40,728 bases of DNA from an uncultured Sphingopyxis sp. (GCA_937873425.1 CALMYE010000089.1:1-40728), one strand, 5' to 3'; counted from the stretch's first letter, positions 1 through 9,881 are shown. Notes: generated by a model from the sequence alone, not told the origin. Program-made: numbers and translations.

Positions 1-58
1 GTTCGCATTATGTCTGCCAAATCGTTGTCTGGCGCACAAACCTTGAGGTGACGCCCAG

Positions 59-2605
59 TTGGTAATTGTGGAATCGCCCGCAAAGGCGAAGACGATCGAG
101 AAATATCTGGGACGCGATTTCAAGGTGCTGGCCTCTTATGGCCATGTCCGCGACCTGCCACCCAAGGATGGGTCGGTCGATCCCGACGACGGCTTTGCCA
201 TGCAGTGGTTGCTGTATCCGGACAAGGCCAAGCGCATGAAGGAAATTCAGGACGCCGCCAAGGGCGCCGATCGACTGATCCTCGCGACTGACCCTGATCG
301 CGAGGGTGAAGCGATCAGCTGGCATGTGCAGGAATTGCTGCGCAGCAAAAAGGCGCTGCCGGCCACGGTCGACCGGGTGACGTTCAACGCGATCACCAAG
401 GATGCGGTGCTGACCGCGATGGCCAGTCCGCGCGCTCTCGACGAAGATCTGATCGACGCTTATCGCGCTCGCCGAGCGCTCGATTATCTGGTCGGCTTCA
501 CGTTGTCCCCGGTGCTGTGGCGCAAGCTGCCCGGCGCCAAATCAGCGGGGCGCGTCCAGTCGGTGACGCTGCGCATGATCGTGGAACGCGAGCGCGAGAT
601 CGAAGCCTTTGTTGCGCAGCAATATTGGTCGATCACCGGGCTGTTCGAAATGTCGGGAACGCCGTTCAAGGCGCGCCTCGCGCGCTGGCGCGGCGACAAG
701 ATCGAGCGGCTGACGATCACCAACGAAGCCGATGCGCGCGCTGCGGAAGCCGATGTGAAGGCGGGCCATTTCACCGTCGATCTGGTCGAGACCAAGCCGC
801 TGACGCGCAACCCGCCGCCGCCGTTCACGACGTCGACCTTGCAACAGGAAGCCGCGCGCAAGCTTGGCTTCTCGGCCAGTCACACGATGCGGATTGCGCA
901 GGGGCTGTATGAGGACGGCGCAATCACCTATATGCGGACCGACGGCGTCCAGATGGACGGCAGCGCGATCAGCGCGGCGCGCAAGGCGATCGCGACGCGA
1001 TACGACGGCGGCTATGTCCCCGACCAGCCGCGCCAGTATCAGACCAAGGCAAAGAATGCGCAGGAAGCGCATGAGGCGATCCGTCCGACCGATTTTTCGA
1101 AGGATAAGGTTGGCGGAGGCGACCATGCGCGGCTCTACGAGCTCATCTGGAAGCGCGCGATGGCGAGCCAGATGGCCTCGGCACGGCTCGAACGCACCAG
1201 CATCGACCTGACCGACGGCACCGGCAAGACGATGCTGCGCGCCACCGGACAGGTGATCAAATTCCCCGGTTTCCTTGCGCTCTATGACGAAGGCCGCGAC
1301 GACAGCGAGGATGAGGACGCACGTCTGTTGCCCGCGATGGCCAAGGGCGATGCGCCGGCCAAGACCGGCGTCGAAGTCGAGAAGCACGAGACCCAGCCGC
1401 CGCCGCGTTATTCGGAAGCGAGCCTCGTCAAAAAGATGGAGGAGCTCGGCATTGGGCGTCCGTCAACCTATGCTTCGATCCTCCAGGTGCTCAAGGACCG
1501 TGCCTATGTGATGGTGGAGAAGAACCGCTTCATTCCCGAAGAGAGCGGACGGTTGCTCACCGCCTTCCTCGAACGATTCTTCACCCGCTATGTGCAATAT
1601 GACTACACTGCCGGCCTGGAAGAAGAGCTCGACGATGTGTCGGGCGGCCGTGCGCAGTGGCAGGCGGTCCTCGAACGCTTCTGGCGCGATTTCAAGCCGC
1701 GTACCGGTGAGGTCATGGAGCAAAAGCCCTCTGAGATCACGGCGGAACTCGACATATTCCTCGGCCCGTATCTCTTCCCCGACAAGGGCGACGGCACCGA
1801 CCCGCGCATCTGCCCCAATTGCGGCACCGGCAATCTGGCGCTGCGCGGCGGGAAGTTCGGGCCGTTCATCGCGTGCAGCAATTATCCCGACTGCAAATTC
1901 ACGCGCAAATTCGCGCAGCCGGGCGGCAGCGACGGCGCCGATACCGGGCCGGAAACGATGGGCAACGATCCCGACAGTGGACTGGAAGTCACCAAGCGCA
2001 GTGGGCGCTTTGGCCCCTACATCCAGCTCGGCGATGGCAAGGAGGCAAAACGCTCGTCGATCCCGAAAGATATCCCCGGCGAGGATTTCGATCTCGACTA
2101 TGCGCTGCGGTTGCTCAGCCTGCCGCGTGAGGTCGGGACGCATCCGGAAAGCGGCAAGGTCATCATGGCTGGGCTGGGACGTTACGGCCCGTACCTGCTC
2201 CACGACGGCAAATATGCCAAGCTCACGGGCACCGCCGAAATCTTTGACATCGGCATGAACGCCGCAGTCGTCCGGATCGCCGAAGCGGCAGCCGGCGGCG
2301 GGCGCGGGCGCACCAAGGCCGAACCGCTCAACACCTTCGGACCGCACCCGACGAGCGGCGGCGAGATGAAGCTGATGGAAGGACGTTTTGGTCCCTATGT
2401 GACCGACGGCACGACCAACGCCACCTTGCCCAAGAGCAGCGATCCGGCGACGCTGTCGCTGGAGGAGGCGATTGCGTTGATCGATGCGCGCGCAGCAAAG
2501 GGTCCGGCGAAGGGAAAGAAGAAGGCAGCGCCCAAGAAGGCTGCCGCCAAGAAAGCGCCCGCCAAGAAAAAGGCGCCAGCGAAGAAGAAGGCCGCCGCCG
2601 AATAG
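59..2605 (+). CDS. topA: DNA topoisomerase I (type IA)
   Basis: TopA relaxes negative supercoils by cutting and passing single strands. The 848-aa protein opens with the Toprim signature (VIVESPAKAKTIEKYLG). The catalytic tyrosine is Y291 in ITYMRTD. A Cys4 zinc-ribbon begins at C585 (CPNC, then CSNYPDC), and further topo C-terminal repeats (GRFGPY, GRYGPY) follow. The end is a Lys/Ala/Pro-rich basic tail of about 35 residues, usual in alphaproteobacterial TopA. I chose the TTG start at 59 because an in-frame TGA lies at 44-46, no ATG or GTG lies between, and a GAGG Shine-Dalgarno sits at 45-48. Family members commonly start two residues earlier (MQLVIVE or similar), so this start is slightly odd. 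A terminator-like hairpin follows the stop. Confidence 0.97.
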   Translation: MVIVESPAKAKTIEKYLGRDFKVLASYGHVRDLPPKDGSVDPDDGFAMQWLLYPDKAKRMKEIQDAAKGADRLILATDPDREGEAISWHVQELLRSKKALPATVDRVTFNAITKDAVLTAMASPRALDEDLIDAYRARRALDYLVGFTLSPVLWRKLPGAKSAGRVQSVTLRMIVEREREIEAFVAQQYWSITGLFEMSGTPFKARLARWRGDKIERLTITNEADARAAEADVKAGHFTVDLVETKPLTRNPPPPFTTSTLQQEAARKLGFSASHTMRIAQGLYEDGAITYMRTDGVQMDGSAISAARKAIATRYDGGYVPDQPRQYQTKAKNAQEAHEAIRPTDFSKDKVGGGDHARLYELIWKRAMASQMASARLERTSIDLTDGTGKTMLRATGQVIKFPGFLALYDEGRDDSEDEDARLLPAMAKGDAPAKTGVEVEKHETQPPPRYSEASLVKKMEELGIGRPSTYASILQVLKDRAYVMVEKNRFIPEESGRLLTAFLERFFTRYVQYDYTAGLEEELDDVSGGRAQWQAVLERFWRDFKPRTGEVMEQKPSEITAELDIFLGPYLFPDKGDGTDPRICPNCGTGNLALRGGKFGPFIACSNYPDCKFTRKFAQPGGSDGADTGPETMGNDPDSGLEVTKRSGRFGPYIQLGDGKEAKRSSIPKDIPGEDFDLDYALRLLSLPREVGTHPESGKVIMAGLGRYGPYLLHDGKYAKLTGTAEIFDIGMNAAVVRIAEAAAGGGRGRTKAEPLNTFGPHPTSGGEMKLMEGRFGPYVTDGTTNATLPKSSDPATLSLEEAIALIDARAAKGPAKGKKKAAPKKAAAKKAPAKKKAPAKKKAAAE

Positions 2606-2613
2606 CGTTCATC

Positions 2614-2635
2614 CGCGGCGTTTTGCGACGCCGCG
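2614..2635 (+). terminator. Hairpin after topA, terminator-like
   Basis: An 8-bp perfect inverted repeat, CGCGGCGT (2614-2621) against ACGCCGCG (2628-2635), with a 6-nt loop, lies 9 bases after the topA stop and before the next gene's ribosome binding site. It has no T-tract, so it is a stable hairpin that may end or attenuate transcription, not a textbook intrinsic terminator. Confidence 0.5.
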
Positions 2636-2671
2636 AAGCCGTGTTAGGGTGACGCATCGGGGAGACCGTCG

Positions 2672-3796
2672 ATGCGCCACTTCTACGCCGCCGTTTTGAT
2701 CGCCATCCTGTCGGTGCTCACCGTGCCGGCCGCGGCGCAGCCACCCCGGTATCTGATCTCCGCTCAGCCGATGCCAGAGACGCCACCCGGCGTGCAGGCG
2801 TGGCGCGTACAATATTGGACGACGAACGGGAGCGGTGCGCGTTTCGCGGTCACCGGCATCGTTGCCGCGCCGATGGAGGCCATTCCGCCGCGCCCGCGCC
2901 GCGTCATCGCCTGGACCCACGGCGCGTGGGGTGTCGCAGAAAAATGCGCCCCGTCGCTCAGCCTGAATTTCTTTGCGGCGACCGCCGGGATCGACGCGGT
3001 CAGCCGCGGTTATGTTGTCGTCGCGCCCGACTATATCGGCCTCGCCAACCCGACAATGCACCCATTCCTTGTCGGCGCCGACACTGGACAGGCGGTGCTC
3101 GACGGCGTGCGCGCGGCGCGCGAAATTCCCGGCGCTGCAGCGGGCAGTAGTTTTGCCGTTTGGGGCGAATCGCAGGGCGGTCATGCCGCGCTGTGGACCG
3201 CGATGTCGGCGCGCTCCTACGCCCCCGACCTGACTCTCGTGGCGACGGCGGCCGCAGCTCCGCCTACCGACCTCGCCGCAAATTTGCGCGACGGTAGCGA
3301 CAAGAATGCGCGCGCACTGCTGCTCTCCTTCGCGCTGCATAGCTGGTCGACGCTCTACGGCTTTTCGATGGATGGCGTCGCCAACCGCACGAACCAGGGA
3401 ATCATTACGCGGCTGGCGCAGAATAATTGCGTCAGTCTCGACAAGAAGCCCAAGGTCGGCACGATCCTTGGCATCCTGACCATCGTCCGCGCGACGAAGA
3501 ACAAGGATATCGCGAAGATCGAGCCGTTTGGCAGCTTCGCGCGCGCCAACAGCGTCGATGCGGCGCGGGTGCCGGGGCCGCTGCTGATCGCGCAGAGTCG
3601 CAACGACACGATCGTCGCGTCCTCGGTGACGCGCAAGTTCGCCAAGGCGGTTTGTCGGCGCGGGACGGGTGTCCGCTGGATTGATATGACCGGCGACCAT
3701 GGCAACAGCGCGCGCGAAAGTGCGCAGGAAACGATCGGCTGGATCACGTCACGCTTTGACGGCAACCCAGCGCCGAATGATTGTCGGCGGGTTTAG
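2672..3796 (+). CDS. Secreted alpha/beta-hydrolase (secretory lipase-like)
   Basis: This 374-aa protein begins with a signal peptide (hydrophobic AAVLIAILSVLTV, then AAAQ as a likely cleavage site near residue 22), so it should act in the periplasm or outside. The nucleophile elbow GESQG places the catalytic serine at S167. A likely acid lies in SRNDTIV and the catalytic histidine in GDHGN near the C-terminus, which completes a triad. The stretch around VAPDYIGL is typical of the secretory lipase (LIP-like) hydrolases. GGGAG at about 2658-2662 supports the ATG. The substrate cannot be told from sequence. It ends 6 bp from the convergent membrane-protein gene. Confidence 0.85.
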   Translation: MRHFYAAVLIAILSVLTVPAAAQPPRYLISAQPMPETPPGVQAWRVQYWTTNGSGARFAVTGIVAAPMEAIPPRPRRVIAWTHGAWGVAEKCAPSLSLNFFAATAGIDAVSRGYVVVAPDYIGLANPTMHPFLVGADTGQAVLDGVRAAREIPGAAAGSSFAVWGESQGGHAALWTAMSARSYAPDLTLVATAAAAPPTDLAANLRDGSDKNARALLLSFALHSWSTLYGFSMDGVANRTNQGIITRLAQNNCVSLDKKPKVGTILGILTIVRATKNKDIAKIEPFGSFARANSVDAARVPGPLLIAQSRNDTIVASSVTRKFAKAVCRRGTGVRWIDMTGDHGNSARESAQETIGWITSRFDGNPAPNDCRRV

Positions 3797-3801
3797 GCTG
3801 C

Positions 3802-4242
3802 CTAGTCGAAGGTTCGAGGATCGACCGAGTCTTTTCCGAACCAGGCGCGGGCGTCGGGTCGGAACAAGAAAAAGATCGAAAGCGCCGTCAGCGTAGTGCT
3901 GACAAGCGAAATTGCGAGCGCAAGCCCTGTCGGCGACCTCGGATCGTTGAGTGACGTAAGCGTCGAGACGGCGCCAAATCCCATGACCGCTACATAGATC
4001 CATTTGGCGATATTGCTCGCCTTTCGGGCAACGAAATACCAGAGAAGGATCGATATTGCGAAGCCAAATCCCAGTGCGATGCCGACGAAGATTGCCGCCG
4101 ACCCGACCATCGGTGCGGTAGCCGGATCGCTTCTCAGCGAGGCGATGATCGTTGGCCAATGAAGCGCCAAACTTCCGACGCCGAGCAGCATGGAAGCCCA
4201 GAAACTGCGCTCGAAGTTTATGATGGATGCCGGACGTGCCAC
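3802..4242 (-). CDS. Small four-helix membrane protein of unknown function
   Basis: The 146-aa product has four hydrophobic segments: around ASMLLGVGSLAL, a Gly/Ala-rich one ending in ISILLWYFV, one around WIYVAVMGFGAV, and one around VSTTLTALSIFFLF. The C-terminus is short and polar. I recognise no catalytic motif. It follows era closely on the same strand and is likely the last gene of the lepB operon. The frame is open to a TTG at 4269 inside era. I prefer the GTG at 4242, just after the era stop, because the product then begins MARPASI and does not need to overlap era. Function is unknown. Confidence 0.7.
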   Translation of the reverse strand: MARPASIINFERSFWASMLLGVGSLALHWPTIIASLRSDPATAPMVGSAAIFVGIALGFGFAISILLWYFVARKASNIAKWIYVAVMGFGAVSTLTSLNDPRSPTGLALAISLVSTTLTALSIFFLFRPDARAWFGKDSVDPRTFD

Positions 4243-4252
4243 GGTTTGCCGC

Positions 4253-5146
4253 TCAATCCACCCAATCAAGCCCCATGTCGCGATAGACGCTGCGATCCTC
4301 GTCCCAATTCGCTTTGACCTTCACATGCAGGAACAGGTGAACCGTCCGCCCCAGCAGTTCGGTCAGTTCGGCGCGCGACTTGCTGCCGATCTCCTTGATG
4401 CGTTCGCCCTTGTGGCCAAGGATGATCGCGCGCTGGTTGTCGCGCGCGACGAGGATCTGCTGATGGATTTCCGCGCTGCCGTCCTTGCGCGTCGTGAATT
4501 TCTCGGTCTCGACGGTTGATTGATAGGGCAGTTCCTCATGCAGCTGGCGATAGAGCTGTTCGCGGGTGATTTCGGCGGCGAGCATGCGTTCGGGCGCGTC
4601 GCTGACCTCGTCTTCGGGAAAATGCCAATGCCCCTCGGGCATCAGCGCCGACAGCGTCGCCTTCAGTTCGGGAACGCCGTCGCCCGTGCTTGCCGAGATG
4701 AAGAAGGTTTCATCGAAGGCGACGCGCTCGTTGAGCGTCGTCGCGGTCGTCAGCAGCTTGTCCTTCCGGGTCAGGTCGACCTTGTTGAGCACGAGGAACT
4801 TCTTTTCGGGCCGCCCTTCGATCCCCTGCAGCACGCGCTCGGCGCGTTCGCCGAGTTTTGCCGCAGCATCGATCATCACCAGGATCGCCTCGGCCTGGTC
4901 GAGGCTGTTCCACGCCGCAGCGACCATGGCGCGGTCGAGCCGACGGGTGGGGGCAAAGATGCCCGGCGTGTCGATCAATATGATCTGCGTGTCGCCATCC
5001 ATCGCCACCCCCATCAGCCGGGTGCGCGTCGTCTGCGCCTTGGGGCTGACGATTGCGACCTTCTGGCCGACCAGCGCGTTGACGATGGTCGATTTGCCCG
5101 CGTTGGGCGCGCCGACGACGGCGACAAATCCGCAGCGGTGGGTCAT
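4253..5146 (-). CDS. era: GTPase Era
   Basis: Era is a Ras-like GTPase that binds 16S rRNA and helps mature the 30S subunit. The 297-aa protein shows G1 (GAPNAGKST), G3 (DTPG) and G4 (NKVD) in the first half. The C-terminal half is a KH RNA-binding domain containing [12 protein letters not shown]. Length is normal for the family. Its ATG overlaps the rnc stop as ATGA, so the two are probably translationally coupled in the lepB-rnc-era operon seen across alphaproteobacteria. Confidence 0.97.
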   Translation of the reverse strand: MTHRCGFVAVVGAPNAGKSTIVNALVGQKVAIVSPKAQTTRTRLMGVAMDGDTQIILIDTPGIFAPTRRLDRAMVAAAWNSLDQAEAILVMIDAAAKLGERAERVLQGIEGRPEKKFLVLNKVDLTRKDKLLTTATTLNERVAFDETFFISASTGDGVPELKATLSALMPEGHWHFPEDEVSDAPERMLAAEITREQLYRQLHEELPYQSTVETEKFTTRKDGSAEIHQQILVARDNQRAIILGHKGERIKEIGSKSRAELTELLGRTVHLFLHVKVKANWDEDRSVYRDMGLDWVD

Positions 5147-5823
5147 TCTTTAAGTCCTTCGAGTTCGGCGAGCAGGGCTGCCGCTGCGGCCTTTTCGGCC
5201 GCCTGTTTGCTGGTGCCTTCGGCCTCTGCGCGTGCAAGCTTGCCGACGCTGACGGCAACGCGGAAGCGCGGTGAGTGGTCGGGGCCTTCGCGGGCGACGA
5301 TTTCATATTCGGGGGGGCGGCGTTTGCGCGCGAGCGCCCATTCCTGCAGCGCCGCTTTGGGATGTTTGGGTGCCTCTACCTGTCCGTCCACCATGTCGCC
5401 CCAATGGGCGAGGATGAAAGCGCGGGCGGCGTCGATGCCCTGATCGAGATAAAGCGCGCCGATCAGCGCCTCGATCGCATCGGCCGCGATATTGTCGCTA
5501 TAGCGCCCGCCATCGTTGCGCGCCTGCGCGCCGAAACGGATCAGGTCGGTGAGGTTCAGCCGCTGCGCAATCGCGGCGCAAGTCGCGCCGGATGCCAGCA
5601 CATGCAGCCGCGACGACATCTCGCCCTCGCTCGCGGTCGGATAGCGCGCGTAAAGTTCGGATGCAATGACCAGGCCAAGCACGCGGTCGCCCAAAAACTC
5701 GAGCCGCTGGTAATCGGCGCGCCCGGTGCTGCCATGGGTCAGCGCCAGTTCGTACAGCGCCAGATCGTCCGGGGTGCTGCCGAGGATTTCGGCGAGCGCC
5801 CCGGTGTCCAGCTTATCGGTCAA
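5143..5823 (-). CDS. rnc: Ribonuclease III
   Basis: RNase III cuts double-stranded RNA in rRNA and mRNA processing. The 226-aa protein has the signature [12 protein letters not shown] near residue 43, the second acidic site DAIEALIGA, and a C-terminal double-stranded-RNA-binding domain ending in [13 protein letters not shown]. The frame stays open far upstream inside lepB, but that part is only lepB read out of frame. The start I support is the TTG at 5823, which overlaps the lepB stop as TTGA and has a GGGGATGG stretch just upstream. This gives a normal length. Rnc, Era and LepB form one coupled operon. Confidence 0.94.
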   Translation of the reverse strand: MTDKLDTGALAEILGSTPDDLALYELALTHGSTGRADYQRLEFLGDRVLGLVIASELYARYPTASEGEMSSRLHVLASGATCAAIAQRLNLTDLIRFGAQARNDGGRYSDNIAADAIEALIGALYLDQGIDAARAFILAHWGDMVDGQVEAPKHPKAALQEWALARKRRPPEYEIVAREGPDHSPRFRVAVSVGKLARAEAEGTSKQAAEKAAAAALLAELEGLKE

Positions 5824-6713
5824 AAACCATCCCCGATGCGGCTCCAGCGCGCCGCAGTGAACCAGCTGATCGGGTTGATCCAGCTTGCTGATCCGTCGGT
5901 CGAGAACATGCCGACGAGCGCTTTGCCGACGAGGTTCTCCTCGGGCACCAGGCCGATGCCCTGATTTTCCATCGCAGGAAAACGGCTGTCGGCACTGCGG
6001 TCGCGGTTGTCGCCCATCATGAACAAATGGCCTTCGGGAACGACGACCAGATCCGTGTTGTCCTCGGCAATCGTGGTTATATCGAGGATATTGTAGCTTT
6101 TGCCGCTCGGCAGCGTCTCGCGGAACTGCTTGTAGCGGCATTGGCGCTGACCGTCGGGAGCGACTTCCTCAAACTCCATCGAGTAGCAGGGCAAGCTTCC
6201 CATTGCGCGCGATGCGTCGACCATGTTCGGGGTCACCGGAATAACAAAATCGGCGATCGGCTCGCGCTTCAGCGGCTTGCCGTTCAGCCACACGATGCCG
6301 TCCTTCACCTGCACGCTGTCGCCCGGCAGGCCGATGACGCGCTTGATATAATCATTGTCGGCAACCGGCGGCGCCTTGAACACTGCGACGTCGCCGCGCT
6401 CGGGGGTGCGCGCGAACAGGCGGCGCGGGATCAGCGGCACGCTGAACGGCAGGCTGTACTTCGAATATCCGTAAGCCATCTTATTGACGAGCAGATAGTC
6501 GCCGATCAGCAGCCTGGGCTGCATCGATTCCGAGGGAATGTTGAACGGCGACAGGAAAAAGCTGCGGAAAACCAGCACCGCGATCGCGAGCAACGCGAGG
6601 AAGCGGACGGTGTCGACCGCCTCTTCCTTTGCCGATACCGGTGCGGGGGTCGGCGCGGACGGGGCGGGCTGGCTGGCTGGCCCGTTATCGACGGTAATGC
6701 TGGCTTCGGTCAT
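5820..6713 (-). CDS. lepB: Signal peptidase I
   Basis: LepB removes signal peptides from exported proteins at the outer face of the inner membrane. The 297-aa product has a Pro/Ala-rich N-terminal cytoplasmic stretch of about 30 residues and one transmembrane helix ([16 protein letters not shown]). It has the catalytic serine in PSESMQP and the catalytic lysine in [11 protein letters not shown], and the late conserved box [12 protein letters not shown]. It is the first gene of the minus-strand operon with rnc and era. Its promoter must lie in the 197-bp gap before pgi, which also carries a REP-like inverted pair. Confidence 0.96.
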   Translation of the reverse strand: MTEASITVDNGPASQPAPSAPTPAPVSAKEEAVDTVRFLALLAIAVLVFRSFFLSPFNIPSESMQPRLLIGDYLLVNKMAYGYSKYSLPFSVPLIPRRLFARTPERGDVAVFKAPPVADNDYIKRVIGLPGDSVQVKDGIVWLNGKPLKREPIADFVIPVTPNMVDASRAMGSLPCYSMEFEEVAPDGQRQCRYKQFRETLPSGKSYNILDITTIAEDNTDLVVVPEGHLFMMGDNRDRSADSRFPAMENQGIGLVPEENLVGKALVGMFSTDGSASWINPISWFTAARWSRIGDGF

Positions 6714-6813
6714 GCCGCGGCATTGGCGATGAATAGGTTACCACGTCAAGCAAATATCGGCGGATGGCGCTGGTGTCGCGAGGGGCGTGGACGTATGGAA
6801 AGGCCAGTCAATC

Positions 6814-6893
6814 CCGTTCGCATCGAGCGAAGTCGAGATGCTCCTTGGCAGCACATGTCCTCGCGGTGTCTCGACTTCGCTCGACACGAGCGG
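6814..6893. repeat. Inverted pair of REP-like elements
   Basis: Two copies of a short repeat face each other. The left arm is about 6814-6840, with core CGAGCGAAGTCGAGA. The right arm is about 6866-6893, with core TCTCGACTTCGCTCGA. The cores are near-perfect reverse complements separated by about 25 nt. From memory, this GTGTCGAGCGAAGTCGAGAC family is a widespread intergenic repeat in sphingomonads. The pair ends about 6 bp before the pgi Shine-Dalgarno, so it may fold as a hairpin in the pgi leader or insulate the divergent lepB and pgi promoters. Confidence 0.75.
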
Positions 6894-6910
6894 ATTTTAG
6901 AGGATTTTCG

Positions 6911-8416
6911 ATGACGACAGCCGATCAAGCCTGGCGCGCGTTCGCCGACTGGCAGCCGCATAAACTGACCGACCTGATCGCCACCGATCCCGACGCGCGG
7001 TTGCAGGCTCTGGTGCGCAGCGTTGCCGATATTCGCTTCGATTTTGCCAAGACGCATCTGGATGACGCTGCGGTCGCGATCCTGTCCGACCTTGCCGCCG
7101 CGCAGGATTTCGACGGGCGCCGCAAGACGCTGTTTTCAGGCGGCATCGCCAATCCGACCGAGAACCGTGCCGCCGAGCATAGCGCCGAACGCGGCGACGG
7201 CGCCCCCGATTCGGTCCACCGCGCGCAGGCGCTGCATCAGCGGATGCGGATGATGATCGATGCGATCGAGGCGGGTGCATTCGGCGAGATCCGCCACCTG
7301 CTCCACATCGGCATTGGCGGATCGGCACTCGGCCCCGACTTGCTCGTCGATGCGCTGGGTCGTCACAGCAACCGCTATGACGTCGCTGTGGTGTCGAACG
7401 TCGATGGCGCGGCGCTCGATGAGGTGTTTGCAAAGTTCAGCCCCGAACATACGCTGGTTGCGGTCGCGTCGAAGACCTTCACCACCACTGAAACGCTGAT
7501 GAACGCCAATTCGGCGCTGCAATGGCTCGACGAAGCTGGCGTCGACGATCCGCTCGGGCGCTTCATCGCGCTGACCGCAATGCCCGATCGCGCAATTGAA
7601 TGGGGCATCGACGAAACGCGAATCCTGCCGTTCAACGAGACGGTGGGCGGGCGCTATTCTTTGTGGTCGTCGATAGGCTTTCCTGCCGCACTGGCGCTCG
7701 GCTGGGATGCGTTCGAGGATATGCTCGAGGGCGCAGCGGAGATGGATCGCCATTTCCGCCTCGCGGACGGTGCGGACAATATCTGCCTGCTCGCCGCCTT
7801 CGCCGATCAACTCTACGCCAATCGGCTCGGCTGCCAGACGCGCGCGGTGTTCGCCTATGATGAGCGGCTGCGGCTACTGCCGAGCTATTTGCAGCAGCTT
7901 GAAATGGAATCGAACGGCAAGTCGGTGACCCTGGCGGGTGAGGCGCTAGGCCGCCACAGCGCCGCGATCACCTGGGGTGGGGTCGGCACCGACGCGCAGC
8001 ACGCCGTGTTCCAGCTGCTGCATCAGGGCACCAATCTGGTCCCGGTCGAATTTGTCGTAGCGCGCGAGCCCGACCATCTGCTCGACGACGCGCATCACGA
8101 AACGCTCGTCGCCAACTGCATCGCGCAGGGCGCGGCGCTGATGGCGGGACGGGCGAGTGAAGATGGCGCGCGCAACTATCCGGGCGACCGTCCGTCGACG
8201 ACGATCCTGCTCGATCAGGTGACACCGCACGCGCTGGGCGCGCTGATCGCCTTTTACGAACATCGCGTGTTCGCCAATGCCGTGCTGCTCGGGATCAATC
8301 CGTTCGACCAGTTTGGCGTCGAGTTGGGCAAGGACATGGCAAAGGGGCTGGCCGAGGGAACGATCGACTTCGACCCGGCAACGCAGGCGCTGATGGCGGC
8401 TGCGCTCGGCGAATGA
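6911..8416 (+). CDS. pgi: Glucose-6-phosphate isomerase
   Basis: Pgi interconverts glucose-6-phosphate and fructose-6-phosphate in the cytoplasm. In sphingomonads this feeds the Entner-Doudoroff and pentose-phosphate routes and polysaccharide precursors. The 501-aa product has the sugar-phosphate site GIGGSALGPDLLVDAL, the family box ESNGKSV and the C-terminal signature GINPFDQFGVELGK. The frame is open further upstream, but that part crosses the REP pair. The ATG at 6911 has AGAGGA at 6899-6904 as ribosome binding site and gives a family-like N-terminus. Confidence 0.96.
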   Translation: MTTADQAWRAFADWQPHKLTDLIATDPDARLQALVRSVADIRFDFAKTHLDDAAVAILSDLAAAQDFDGRRKTLFSGGIANPTENRAAEHSAERGDGAPDSVHRAQALHQRMRMMIDAIEAGAFGEIRHLLHIGIGGSALGPDLLVDALGRHSNRYDVAVVSNVDGAALDEVFAKFSPEHTLVAVASKTFTTTETLMNANSALQWLDEAGVDDPLGRFIALTAMPDRAIEWGIDETRILPFNETVGGRYSLWSSIGFPAALALGWDAFEDMLEGAAEMDRHFRLADGADNICLLAAFADQLYANRLGCQTRAVFAYDERLRLLPSYLQQLEMESNGKSVTLAGEALGRHSAAITWGGVGTDAQHAVFQLLHQGTNLVPVEFVVAREPDHLLDDAHHETLVANCIAQGAALMAGRASEDGARNYPGDRPSTTILLDQVTPHALGALIAFYEHRVFANAVLLGINPFDQFGVELGKDMAKGLAEGTIDFDPATQALMAAALGE

Positions 8417-8525
8417 GACAGCGCCACTGTCTGTGATGGCAAAAATCGATTGGCATCGCGGCACCGCGTAACCACATAGGCGCCGGCTGCGAATGCCAGC
8501 CAATTCTATTGCAAGGGTCTCCCAC

Positions 8526-9872
8526 ATGAGCAATTTCGACTTCGACCTGTTTGTCATCGGCGCCGGGTCGGGCGGCGTTCGCGCCTCGCGCGTGGCTGCG
8601 TCCTATGGCACGCGCGTAGCGGTGGCCGAAGAGCATCGCGTCGGCGGCACCTGCGTCATTCGTGGCTGCGTGCCCAAGAAATTGCTCGTTTATGGCGCGC
8701 ATTTTGCCGAGGATCTGAAGGACGCCCGCCATTTCGGATGGGACGTTCCCGACTGCAAATTCGACTGGGACCGGCTGCGCGACAATGTGCTGGCCGAGGT
8801 CACCCGGCTCGAAGGACTGTACGGTCAGACGCTCGAAAATCACAAGGTCACGCTGTTCAAAACGCGCGCGACGATCGTCGGGCCGCAAAAGGTGCGGATG
8901 GCCGATGGAGAGGAAATCACCGCCGAGCGCATCCTGATCGCGACCGGCGGCTGGCCTTTCGTTCCCGAATTTCCGGGCAGCGAGCATGCGATTACCTCGA
9001 ACGAGGTGTTCCACCTCGACAAGTTGCCGGGTCGCGTCGTGATCGCGGGCGGCGGCTATATTGCCAACGAATTCGCCGGCATCTTCAACGAATTCGGCAG
9101 CAAGGTAACGATCGTCAACCGCGGCGACACGATCCTGCGCGGGTATGATGAGCAGATCCGCGACCGGCTGCTGCAGATCTCGATGACCAAGGGCATCGAA
9201 TTCCGCTTCAACGCGCCGTTCGAGTCGATCGAGAAGAAGGAGGACGGTTCGCTGACCGTCCATCTAGGCAATTGCGATCCGATCGATGCCGACATCGTGC
9301 TGGTCGCGGCGGGCCGGGTGCCGAACACCAAGGGGCTGGGGCTGGAAGAGGTCGGCGTCGAGCTCGACAAAGAGGGCGCGATCAAGGTCGACGAGACCAA
9401 CCAGTCGTCGGTTCCCAGCATCTATGCCGTCGGCGACGTCACCAACCGCATCCAGCTGACCCCGGTCGCGATCCGCGAAGGGCAGGCCTTTGCCGACAGC
9501 GTCTTCGGCGGCAAGCCGACGGTGGTCGACTATGCCAATGTCCCGAGCGCGGTGTTCAGCCACCCACCGATCGGCGCGGTCGGGATGACCGAAGCCGAAG
9601 CGCGCAACAAGCTGGGCACGGTGCGTGTATACACGAGCGATTTCCGCGCGATGAAGAATGTTCTGGCGGGCCGCAACGAGCGCGCGCTGTACAAGATGAT
9701 CGTCAATGAGGCGACCGATCAGGTGGTCGGGCTGCACATGATCGGGCCCGATGCGCCGGAGATTTTGCAGGCGGCAGCGGTTGCGGTGAAGGCCGGGCTG
9801 ACCAAGGCCGATTTCGACGCGACGGTGGCGCTGCACCCGAGCATGGCGGAAGAGTTGGTGTTGCTGAAATAA
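8526..9872 (+). CDS. gor: Glutathione-disulfide reductase
   Basis: Gor reduces oxidised glutathione with NADPH. The 448-aa flavoprotein opens with an FAD-binding GAGSGGVRASR motif and carries the redox-active disulfide CVIRGCVPKK near residue 43. It has a second Rossmann motif GGGYIANEFA for NADPH, the FAD box YAVGDVTNR, and the C-terminal dimer-interface histidine in LHPSMAEE. The ATG at 8526 gives the normal N-terminus; an upstream in-frame ATG at 8493 would add 11 unlikely residues. It stands alone, 109 bp after pgi, and points toward the scfR-like gene with a REP-like hairpin between them. Confidence 0.95.
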   Translation: MSNFDFDLFVIGAGSGGVRASRVAASYGTRVAVAEEHRVGGTCVIRGCVPKKLLVYGAHFAEDLKDARHFGWDVPDCKFDWDRLRDNVLAEVTRLEGLYGQTLENHKVTLFKTRATIVGPQKVRMADGEEITAERILIATGGWPFVPEFPGSEHAITSNEVFHLDKLPGRVVIAGGGYIANEFAGIFNEFGSKVTIVNRGDTILRGYDEQIRDRLLQISMTKGIEFRFNAPFESIEKKEDGSLTVHLGNCDPIDADIVLVAAGRVPNTKGLGLEEVGVELDKEGAIKVDETNQSSVPSIYAVGDVTNRIQLTPVAIREGQAFADSVFGGKPTVVDYANVPSAVFSHPPIGAVGMTEAEARNKLGTVRVYTSDFRAMKNVLAGRNERALYKMIVNEATDQVVGLHMIGPDAPEILQAAAVAVKAGLTKADFDATVALHPSMAEELVLLK

Positions 9873-9881
9873 GATCATTGC

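Noticed and set aside
1-58. Tail of an upstream gene such as dprA at the window's left edge
   Set aside because: A frame ending at 49-51 is open from the edge, but the 16 or so residues do not resemble a known C-terminus, so I make no call.
5824-6141. Longer N-terminus of RNase III
   Set aside because: The upstream part is lepB read in another frame and does not resemble RNase III; the TTG overlapping the lepB stop gives a normal length.
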